Assembly: GCA_019916065.1 (NCBI GenBank)
Contig: CM034242.1
Span: 14,632,823 to 14,696,822, forward strand
DNA: 64,000 bases
Direction: 5' to 3'
DNA from: Vitellaria paradoxa
Lineage: Eukaryota; Streptophyta; Magnoliopsida; Ericales; Sapotaceae
Of this stretch, positions 22,463 to 33,000 are shown piece by piece. A program made the position numbers and the translations under genes. Numbering within the stretch: the stretch's first letter is position 1; the number at the start of each line of letters is the position of its first letter. Under the pieces are notes generated by a model, which was not told the origin of the DNA, did no database searches, and saw only the letters and a program-made list of their open reading frames with translations.

Positions 22463-23245
22463 TTTGATATTATCGCTCATTTAATAAATAAAATAATGAG
22501 ACAATTATCTTAGAGAAGTTAGCTCTATCATGACTCTCACCTTCACATCTATAAATAGGGGTTATTACCAAGTACAGATAGACATTCGTTTGCATGAAAG
22601 AAAATTCTATTAGATCAAACTATCAAAATCTCACAGACTCTCAAGTAAGGGCGTAGCTATTAAAAGACAAGGGGGTCAAGTGTCCCCCTCAATTTTGAAG
22701 GTAAAAAGACAAAAATACCCCTCTCTTAAATTATTATAATTACAAAATTATTCTTTACCTTAATATTTTTTATGTTCCAGACTACCAACTTAACAGTTGT
22801 CGACAAAGACAAAGTAGGTTCACAAAATCAAATATTTTAAAAAAAAAGTGAAAAAAAAATATCATTCTCACTAAATTTCAACGAATCTTCAACAAAAATC
22901 CCGTTAAATAAGATATCATTAAATAATGAACTTTCAAAAAAAAAAAAAAAAAAGCTGTATGCCCCCTAACAAAAATCCTAGTAATGAAGTTTCAAAAAAG
23001 CCGTATGCCCCCCTTAACAAGAATCCTAGATTCGCCCCTGCTCTCAAGTATCAAGAACATCCAAGTGTTGGTTCGAGATCAAGCTGCAAACTCTCGCATC
23101 AACATTTCCAAGAGAAGAATTAGATGATTTTGTTTTTTTGATTAGAAATTTAGAGATTGTATTCCACTTTTTCTACAAATCAATAAAAAATTTAATTTGT
23201 TTTTACAATTTTCTGTATTTATTTTTCAAATATGAAATTTGTCTG
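22463..23245 (+). mobile_element. LTR-like promoter region in unit B, split by a MULE-type insertion
   Basis: Counterpart of 15673-16058, with TATAAATAGGGG near 22551 and the CAATAAAAAATTT signal near 23181. It ends near GTACAGCA at about 23252. A 393-bp insertion separates its two halves. Its left end meets the copia fragment head to head. Confidence 0.45.
22648..23040. mobile_element. MULE-like MITE present only in unit B
   Basis: The repeat CTCTCAAGTA occurs on both sides (22638-22647 and 23041-23050), while unit A has it once. A duplication of 9-10 bp fits Mutator-like elements. The ends AGGGCGTAG and TTCGCCCCTG are inverted. Inside the left end is GGGGGTCAAGTGTCCCCCTC, a CCCCC/GGGGG hairpin-prone word. 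The 65-residue frame at 22926-23123 is low-complexity and not a gene. Confidence 0.9.
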
Positions 23246-23660
23246 TACAGCACCATCTAGGTTAAGCAACCTATTTCTCAAGGTATTAATCTCGTCATGC
23301 CAAACACACCATAACAACTAAAGGGAGGACACATATTGCAACGGAAATAGTTGGGGTTGACATGATGAGTCTAAGGTGGTGATTGGGAAACGGTACCTAA
23401 AAGGTAACTAACTGTCAGATGCTTAATTATTTCAGTTTCAAAAAAATAAAAAGTCGTTCAATTTTTAAGTTTTTTTTAAATAATTAAAATTATTTTTTTA
23501 CATTTTAATTTTTTTTTTAAATTATGAAAGATAAAAATATTAGATTAACAAAAATCTAAAAAATTAATTTTTTTCCTTCTCAAACACCAAAAAAAAAAAA
23601 AAAAAAAATTAGTGGTCAATTACAAAAAAAATAAAAGAAAAACTTTTTTTTTTCTTTTTT

Positions 23661-23800
23661 GGGCTTCTCCAACGGTACCTAAGGAGCCCAGGTTTATTCG
23701 TATAAAGCCTCACTCCGTGTAGGGCACTTCGCCCCTATCTCTGAAGCGGGGGTCACACATCTCGGTTGCGTGCCAGTAACGCCGCCACCACTCGCACAAT
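23661..23800 (+). other. GC-rich island, unit B copy
   Basis: Counterpart of 16783-16924. The central words CACTTCGCCCCTATCTCTG and GTTGCGTGCCAGTAACGCC are unchanged, against AT-rich flanks. Function unknown. Confidence 0.5.
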
Positions 23801-23992
23801 TTTGGAAACCAAATAGGCCATCTGTCTTGTTTGCTTTTTCTTTTTTCTTGTTTGATAATGTTAAGAAAGATCAAATCAATTTTAAGTTGGTGAAAACACC
23901 TGGGGCCTTCAAAATGAAAAAGAAAAGATGAAGGTCAGCATGCCACTTGAATTTGTTTTTGAATAGTTTTGAGAGTAATCTCATTTTACTAA

Positions 23993-24354
23993 GGGTCGGT
24001 TTGACATACTAAAAAATTACAAAAAAATTTTATAAATCTCCAACAACTCATTTACCTCTAATTTTTTCACCATCATTAATTTTAAAAAATTTCAATATTT
24101 CGCTAAAAAAATAAAAAAATCTGAAAGTAAGTTAACTGAATGTGTAAATTTTTTATACAATTATATTCTTCGTGTCGAAAGCTTTCAAACGAGTACCATT
24201 GTTACTATTTTTTATGATTTTTTTTGAATCCGTGGGAACGGATTTGGAAAATCGTTCCCATGATTTACTACTTTTTAAAAAAAAGACGCCAAAATTAACC
24301 CCAAGCCACATTTTATCTCAATTTATCTTGTTTTTTCTTACTCCAAATGAGACC
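23993..24354. mobile_element. PIF/Harbinger-type MITE present only in unit B
   Basis: The 362-bp element starts GGGTCGGTTTGACATAC and ends TTACTCCAAATGAGACC. TAA lies on both sides (23990-23992 and 24355-24357). Unit A reads TTTTACTAAATCAATTTC uninterrupted. It includes a GAACG-rich inverted pair (CCGTGGGAACGGATT then ATCGTTCCCATG) near 24230-24262. The 61-residue frame over it is an artefact. Confidence 0.95.
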
Positions 24355-24357
24355 TAA

Positions 24358-25250
24358 ATCAATTTCTTGCTAAGATAACATGTCAATGGTAATTTTATAA
24401 TTACAATGCATATTAGATGTATTTTCATTTAATTTTTATTTGGAAGAATGAAATGGAATATAATAGGGAAAGAGAATTAAATTAAATAAGGTGGAAGGGA
24501 GGGGATGAAAATAAAGATTAATAATTTTTTTTCTTTATTTGAGAAAGGTGGAAGGGACACGAAGGATAGGATAAAGATCATAATTAAAAATATTATTATA
24601 CCCTTTTTATATTTATTTATGATATGCATTTTTGAAATAATAAAAAAATAAAGGCAAAATAGAAAAATCATGCCTTAATATTTTTTTATACTTATTCCCT
24701 TTTAAATTGGAGGTAAAAGAAAATTGATTAATGGAGGTAATTCTATTCACTTCCTTCCAAATAATGTTAATTTTCTCGTCTCCTTTGTTTATTCCCATTC
24801 ACTCTCATTCACCCCTCCTAAATAAGTGCTCAAGGTAATAAGATTAAAATTCTTCATAATCCATATTGTACATTTTATTATATAAAAAAAAAATTTATAT
24901 AAAACGTTTTATGTGTACTACATGATATTATCATATGTAAACAACATCTTATAATATTTACTTATTTACTAAAAGAAAAACATACTATATTGTATAATAT
25001 ATTTAAATTTAATAATTATAATATATTTTAAAATAACATGCAATATTACATATCTAAGTTAGACAGAGGGTATTTTTGTTATTGCATATACTTATTCAAC
25101 CCCACTCTTATTCCATGACTTTTATCACGCATCCCATGTGACATTGAATCGTACAGTATATGGGATATTATCTATTCCCTCACAATTACTTATTTTATGT
25201 TTAAATTTAAATTCGGCACATGAAATCCGTACGTAATCTAATTTTGTGTT
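24358..25250. other. AT-rich sequence shared by units A and B
   Basis: This non-coding stretch corresponds to about 17275-18288. Small frames here are AT-rich shadows. The uninterrupted SINE target lies near 24673-24692. Confidence 0.5.
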
Positions 25251-25395
25251 AGATGTGTTTAGAGTTATATAAATTTATAAAAGTTAGTGTCTCGTACTTT
25301 GTGTATTGAATAAAAAATTTAAATTATAGTCTTATAATTCATGTTTGTAAAAATTTATAAAATTTTATATTTTTCTTATTTAACTCCAAACAGTA
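25251..25395. mobile_element. MITE-like element shared by both units (unit B copy)
   Basis: Counterpart of 18289-18434, ending ACTCCAAACAGTAC. It predates the duplication. Confidence 0.45.
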
Positions 25396-26140
25396 CATTT
25401 ATTCAACGAATCAAATACACTCATGGAGTCCATCTTCACAATTTAGGAATTACATGGCACTTCTAATCTCATATGTTCGAGGTGGACAGGATGAAAAAAT
25501 AGAAATTAATTTGAATTAAATAAAAATTTAACATTAAAGTCCAACTACATTGTTGAACAGTGATTGCAAATCATCGTTCAAGTCCATCTGTATACTTTAT
25601 ATTTAAACTCTAATATATATTTCATGCCTTTAATTTCATAATTCGAAATAGATAGTACGAAAATATGAGAACTAATAAAATTAAATAAAAACATAGTTTA
25701 AGATTTAATCAAATCAATATATATTAATCAAAATATCTACTATCGTCTCTCGTTCCCATATTAAAATAGAATAAAATAAAAATTTGCAACGTCATTATTT
25801 AATTTAACGATATTCAAGAATTACTTGATCACGACACTTATCATTGTCATAATACAATCCAAATATTAGTTGGGATACACATCTCGAGTCGCATAAATAA
25901 TAATACAATAATTTAAATAAAAACATAGACAAAATATTATATCATACCATGAGTTTTAGCTTAACTCTATCAATTTCAGCTCAAGTACTCTAGGTGACTG
26001 TTGTCTGACATCATGTGAGGCCATTTGTAGCATGAAAGGGGTGAGCACCACCAGCCAATAAATAAGACTGTAACGTGTCTACATAATTCAAGTAAACAAT
26101 ATAATTCACAAAAATTTCAACAAAAAATACAATATATTTA

Positions 26141-26259
26141 GGGCGCGTTTATAGTAACAAAAAAATGAGATAATTTGTGAGTTCGTAATTCATACAGTGA
26201 GATAAAAAATAAATAATTTTTAAAATTTTATAACGTTTTATATCATATCAAACGGACCC
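26141..26259. mobile_element. MITE-like element shared by both units (unit B copy)
   Basis: The ends GGGCGCGTTTATAGTAAC and ATCAAACGGACC are inverted. It follows TTA at 26138-26140. Counterpart of 19173-19313. Confidence 0.6.
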
Positions 26260-26779
26260 TTTATACATTACCTAATCCCCATCTATCCAAACTAAATTTT
26301 GGGCGGCGGCTAACCTCAAACTCTTATCTCATATATCACTTGTAGAGAATCATTTTTGTACCCCGACGCTTTTCTCGCAAGTACCCAAGTACTTTTGTTT
26401 GTGTTGTTTCAATTTCATTTCAAACCATTGGTTCCCCACAGACCCCATCTTTTCCTTTGCTTCCATGGTTAATGGGTTCATCTTCTTTTTGGCGTTCAGC
26501 CGTTATTGTATTGTTATCAAGGAATTGTAACAAAATACGAAACGAACGAGATCCTAATCTGATGGTTGGTAACTTGGTTGGGCAAAGGGCTAGTTTGGTA
26601 ACTACACACTAGCAAGATGCCAACAGCCCCTGGCTTTCCGTTTCCGTTTGTTCATCCTCCAGCTTTTCAATTCAATCTATTCTTTCCTAGATAGGTATAC
26701 ATAGCTCTATCTCAATCACTAATGTGTACTTATTCGCTCCCCTTAATGTCTCTGGCGGCGAGATGTCCGGGTCCCATAA

Positions 26780-26783
26780 AGAG

Positions 26784-26814
<31 letters not shown>

Positions 26815-27023
26815 TGCTGTTATGTATTCCTTGATTCGATCCTCCTCAGCTCGACTGATCCTCTCTCTCGAACGTCTCTCCTACCATGTAAATCCTTCCT
26901 TAACCTTCGCATCCTCGTACAGTTGATTTCCACCGTGTAAAGTAAATCATCGTCTCTCTTTACATATATATATATATCTATATCTATATACGCGCGCGAA
27001 CAGACTATCTTGTATGAATTTCA
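26780..27023 (+). promoter_or_regulatory. Probable promoter and 5' leader of the transporter gene
   Basis: AT-dinucleotide tracts at about 26785-26809 and 26963-26990 precede ATG 27024. The second, with TATATCTATATCTATATACG, is the best TATA candidate by position. A CT-rich patch (CTCTCTCTC) lies near 26870. The transcription start is not visible from sequence alone. Confidence 0.45.
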
Positions 27024-30000
27024 ATGGCGGAAGATTCACAAATCGATCAAATTCCAGGGTCCCGCGGGAAAGAAGAAGATGCCGGGGCAGCTTTCGTTTT
27101 GGAATCAAAGGGTGACTGACTATTCTACCCTCAATCCATATCCAAATTCACCCTTTCACATGCATATATACATTCATGTATGCTGATATATAATAATATA
27201 TGTATGTGCGTGTTTGTATTGGTGCCGGGAAAAAAAAAAACACAGGGGAGTGGTGGCATGCCGGGTTTCATCTGACGACGGCGATAGTGGGGCCCACAAT
27301 ACTGACGCTGCCGTACGCGTTCAGGGGGCTGGGCTGGTGGCTGGGCTTCCTCTGCCTGACGGTAATGGGCGTTGTCACTTTCTACTCCTACCTTCTCATG
27401 TCCCTGGTCCTTGAACACTGCGAGAAAGCCGGTCGCCGCCACATCCGCTTCCGCGAGCTCGCCGCCGACGTTTTCGGTAGGTCAAAATAGAAAGCTCATA
27501 CTTGCCCTGCCCTGCCCGGTCTCTTCTATCTTGGTTAAAAATATTGATATACTTGTGAATGAATGTAAAACAGAGCCTCATCTAACTTAGGAACTTTTTT
27601 TTTTAATTTATTTAATTTTTGAATTCGAATTTGTGCTTTGTGTTTTCACATATAGGTTCTGGGAAAATGTTTTATTTTGTAATATTCATCCAGACAGCCA
27701 TCAACACGGGCATTAGCATAGGAGCTATTTTGCTGGCAGGTGAATGCCTCCAGGTATATTTATCTCACTCCACCGAACCAAGGGCCCGTTTGGCCGCACT
27801 AAAAAATACAACTTTGCTTATGGGACTGACACGTGATATTTTAGTAGTTAGTTGAGTGTTTAGTAAAAATTTGTAAAAGTTGGTAAAAGTTAGAAAAAAA
27901 AAATTAACAAAAGTTGATTTTGTGTTTGGTAAAAAAGTTAGAAAAAATTAGAGAAAATTGATAGAAGTTATTTTTTGTTTTTCATTTTTTAACATGTTTC
28001 TCAAAACTAAATGGTATGACTTCATGATTATTAATTTTTTTTTAATATTTTTCATCTTCTCCTGTTTATGGCATTTTTTTATATTAAACAGTATCAAATC
28101 ATATATTTCTACCTATTAAAACATATTAAAATTAAAATTAAGTCTCTCAAACTAGTATAGAATACTAATGAGTTTATCTACACTTTGTTAATTGATTTTG
28201 AATCGGATGTTTCAACTTGGGCCCTGTTTGACCAACCAAAAAATATCAAAAATCACCAAACTTTAACTATTTTTTGTACTTTTCTTCAGTAAAATTTTAA
28301 CACATATTATTTTTATGTCATATCTTTGTACTTTTATTATACTTTTTCCTCAACTTTTTTTTAACCAAACAACCCCTTGATATCAGACCTTAAGTCCGGT
28401 AGAATTGGTTCCCCTTTAACATAATTTCTCAATTGTGAGAAGTACTTGGTGCACCACTGCCTCATCGCATATGACTATATGAGGGCATACATCCATGTTA
28501 ACTTTGTTATTCCCTTCGCAGCATCTACTATTTGAATTTCATCACTTCTCTTAATCGACGCGTCTATCAATTTGTATTGTACACGACCAAAGTACTATAA
28601 CTAATTTTTTCTCATTTTACTTTGGACGTGTTTGGAGTGAAGATTTGGAGACGGAAAAAGCAAGGGATTGAGGTTCAAACTTCCCTTTTTTTTTTTTTTT
28701 GTTTGGTTTATGTTGAAAAATTGAAGGAAAAAAGCATAAGATTTAAGAAGTTAAAAATAATTAAATTGGAAAACTACTTTATTGATAAATATCTTTTTTT
28801 TTTTATATTTTTTAAATCACATTCAAGTAAGGACATGTATTTGAAATTTTATATTTTCTTCTTTTTCTTACCTTCTTTTTTCCTTTTTCCTCCCACTTTT
28901 TTCCCCTTACCAAATCTCCACTCCAAACACACCCTTTTCGAACTACAAATTAACATACTGGAATGTACTTTTAAAATTACTTGCCTTAAAAGTAAATTCA
29001 ACCAACCTTCTTTCATGATTTACCAGGTTATGGTTCTCCATTACTTTCATTACACAAACAAGTATTTTTTTCTTTTTTTTTTTTTTCTAGTTGTTTTTGT
29101 TGGAATAAGGGCAACAACGTTAGTTTCTATTGGTATGCACTCCCAAACAGAGTATTTACTAATAAAATCTTTTATCAGACACGATTAGTATGGGAAAACC
29201 CTAGTTGATGATTATGGGTCCTAAAAGCCCGACATAATTTGAATTTTGTTGGAACTGGTATGGTCTTTTTAATTTGACATATTCTTATTGCTCTTCATAT
29301 CAGCTTAATTTGAATTTAGTGGAAATTGATACGATGGTCTTTGACATCTTCTTACTACTCTCCATTGCTTTTTAATGTTTCAAAGATCAGCTGTCAGGGA
29401 TAAAATTTCAGCAAGAATACTTTCAAATATTTAGTAGCTTCTACTTTTATCACCAATGTCATTTCAGGACCTGTATTTCCAACTGCGTAGCTTTTGTCCT
29501 TACACATGTAATTTAGTTCTAAAGTTACCCTTCCATACAATTCTGTTTGAAATTTAGACATTTAATGCCCATGTGAGCCTCACAAAATTGGACGGAATTT
29601 CAATAGAATTGGATGCAAGGGTGACATTGGACTTAGTCAAATGTATATGAATATAGTGATAAAATTGGAAGTATCTGTCTTGAGTTGAAATTGGTAGGAA
29701 AATAGTTGGTCGCTAAGTGTATTTTACCCAAATGATACGTGAACTTTAATATTCATTTATTAAACAGGCTGTTTTTCTTTTTTCTTTTTTTTCCCAGCCA
29801 GTATGTTAACATTTATTAAACAGGCTTTCTTTGGGAAGTTTGTATAAGCAAAGGGGCATCATTTAAGTACAAATAGCTGAAATTAAACCAGGATGGCTAC
29901 ATTTTTGTTTTCTACATGATTTTGTGATCCTGATACTTAATTTTCTCACCTGTGGCTGTACTAGATTGTGTACTCAAACCTTTCCCCCAATGGGCCTCTG

Positions 30001-33000
30001 AAATTGTACGAGTTCATAGCAATGGTGACAGCAGCAATGATAGTTCTTTCTCAGTTCCCAACCTTCCACTCCCTCAGGCACATCAACCTTGTTTCGCTTC
30101 TCCTCAGCTTGGGCTACACTTCACTTGTGGTTGGTGCTTGTATTCATGCTGGTAAATTATTTTTCTTTCAATTTCCATTTGTATCCGCTACCTGTGTTTT
30201 TACATATTAAGAAACAAGGTTTATGCTGTGTTTTGTTTGGGAAGAAGAGAAGTGGAAAAGAAGGGGAAATAAAACTTTTCTTCCCATCTTATTTGGTTGT
30301 TGAGTTTGGAGTGAAAATGAAAAGAAAACCATAAAAGAAATTAAGCACATTCCACCCCCCCCCCCAAAAAAAAAACACACTTTTCCTCTCTTTTCCTTTC
30401 TATAAAGCATTGACATTTTAAGATAAATAATGACTCTACGTATAACACTTATCGAACACTCTCTTTGGATACTCCAAAATACGTGATTTTATTATTTTTT
30501 CTTCAAATATGTGATCAAGACAAATCTAAATTTGAATAATCAATTCCCCTTAAAATTATAAAATCTCCTATCTTATATTTTGTTGTGTTTTGTATATTGA
30601 GTTATGTATTATATTAGTTTTATTGTGGACATTATGTTCATATGTATAGCTAATAAAAATATATTAAAAATATGCTTTCTTTTGCTGCAGCCTCCCGGGT
30701 GTTCATGTCCTCGTTTCGTTTTTTTTTTTTTTTTGGGGGGGGGGGGGGTTTAGTGGTGATGAGGAGCCTCTTCAAGGTATGGTTAAATTTGAGTCACCTA
30801 GAGAATAAAACTCAAGCTCATGAATCAATCCAAAAATTCCACTAACCGAGTAAGTATATGCAAAGCCTATGTAAGCGAACTTAGAAAGGAGAAACTTACT
30901 TGCAAAATTTAGAATGCAAGATCACTTCAGATCTTAGGATTCTTGTGGCTGAATATTTGTCACTATGAAGGCTATAATTTCACTAGTAATGTATCAAATT
31001 TGCTAGAGAGCTATCTAATCGAGCCTATATTTGTTGTCTGTGAGAACTACGATTTCCCTCAAGTAAAGTGTCTGCCTTATATTCAACCCATGTTTCTGCA
31101 AAACTCTTGTTTCGAATTCCTTCGTTGTCTGAAAACACGATGAATCATGGATTGATTTGACATGTGATTATGACTATCTCAGATTTCTTAGTAAGTACTA
31201 AATTTCCACATCCGTGTATGGGAAATCAGTCCTAAGAGGAAGGAAAACAAAGAAAGCACATTGTGTAAATCTTATCTAATTACCAGAATAATGATTGGAA
31301 TTTCTACCATGAAGTGATGCGCTTGTGGACAGCTCATTGTAGGGCAATCCAATACACGAGGACCCTACGTTCTGAGAACTGTGAAATATCAGATGTATAC
31401 AATCTTACTCTTGTTTGCAGAGAGTGTTTTTCCAAGATGGAATGGGATTCAGAATTAGCTTGAGGAGTGTAATGGGCCAATACCCTAATTGAAATTTATA
31501 AGGTGAAAAATAGGAATGGAACTCTAAGCTTGTAATTGGTGGCTAGCACGCAGAGAACAAGTGCTAAATTTGGGAAGATGCTACTGTATTGCCTATAAAG
31601 GCATCATTCCTCTTCAATAATTAGACTAAATTCACATCCCAGTTAGCATTATTACATTCTAATTGTAGTAGAGTTATCGGGCAGTGATCTAAATGCATCA
31701 TTCCCTTGGTGTCCTGCAGGTACCTCAAGAAATGCCCCTCCTAGGGACTACTCTCTTGAAACTTCAGAGTCAGCGAGGGTTTTCAGTGCCTTCACTTCCA
31801 TTTCTATAATTGCTGCCATTTTTGGGAATGGGATACTACCTGAAATACAAGTAATTTCATTCCCTTTGCCGAATGTTATATGCTTAGTTTAAAGACTTGC
31901 AATTGTTAGATGATGTATTGGGTTCATAAAACTGGTTTTAGAAAGGGTTATCAATTGGTTTGTAATTAAAACAACCCATTTGTTGATCATCCAAAATATA
32001 GTTTTTGAAAATTCCGAACCAAGCAATCACACTCAAGATAAATAGAATGATATCAAAGAATAACGAGAAAACTCTCTCACAGAGAGAAAAACTTTTATTA
32101 CAAATGCTGCTATCAACAGGTTGTAAGACACTACTTAAATTCTCTACGAATCACTCGTACAAATGCTTTCGCTACTCTTGCTTGAATCACTCGACTAACC
32201 CTACAAGTAGGTTTTCTATCTCACAAAAAAAGTAAAGAAAGAACAATGAAAGTCTAGAGAAAAAACACTTAAGCTCTCAAGAATAAAATCTCTCTAAATT
32301 TTTATAATATGTCCCCCGTGTATATATTGATCATTAAGACCGGGCACATATTTATAGAGTTACAATAAGTTGCCCTAGAATGACAAAATAGGAAATAGAA
32401 TTTATCTGAAATAGATAAGGCCGAACCATCACCTTCCTTGCACCCTGTCTGCGGGGTGTACTGTCTTGATTTTCCTCTTTAAATCTTCAATGCTCAAAGA
32501 CACTACTTAAATTCTCTACGAATCACTCGTACAAATGCTTTTGCTACTCTTGCTTGAATCACTCGACTAACCCTACAAGTAGGTTTTCTGTCTCATAGAA
32601 AAAATAAAGAAAGAACAATGAAAGTCTAGAGAAAGAACACTTAATCTCTCAAGAATAAAATCTCTCTAAATTTCTATAATATGTCCCCCGTGTATATATT
32701 GATCATTAAGACCGGGCACATATTTATAGAGTTATAATAAGTTGTCCTAGAATGACAAAATAGGAAATAGAATTTACCTGAAATATATAAGGCCGAACCA
32801 TCACCTTCCTTGCACCCTGTCTGCGGGGTGTACTGTCTTGATTTTCCTCTTTAAATCTTCAATGCTCAAACCATCAACTTCCCATCGACTTGCTTGCGGA
32901 CCTCTCTGGACTTTTTTTGGACTTCCATTTTGCTTATAGCTAGTTTCTTTTTTAGTGTCTTCAAGATCTTCTTAATTTAACCAATAGTCTCCCAAATGAA

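Larger units (their letters stand above)
22463..27188 (+). repeat. Segmental duplication, unit B
   Basis: Partner of unit A (15673-20168), in the same order and orientation, from TTTGATATTATC to GTATGCTGAT. Unit B continues into the intact transporter gene, so it occupies the original locus position on its right side. It carries two insertions that unit A lacks (22648-23040 and 23993-24354). Confidence 0.95.

Noticed and set aside
22451..22480. A primer binding site next to the copia gag start
   Set aside because: On the minus strand only a TATCA core matches the usual TGGTATCAGAGC. The same bases occur in unit A without copia, so they belong to the duplicated segment.
24172..24357. A 61-residue plus-strand frame
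   Set aside because: It lies almost wholly inside a TAA-flanked MITE that is absent from the other duplication unit.
27131..27442. A 103-residue minus-strand frame over transporter exon 2
   Set aside because: It is the shadow of a GC-rich real exon with correct splice borders and family motifs on the plus strand.
28622..29188. A 188-residue plus-strand open frame
   Set aside because: It is phenylalanine- and lysine-rich low complexity that crosses a MITE with clear inverted ends inside transporter intron 3.
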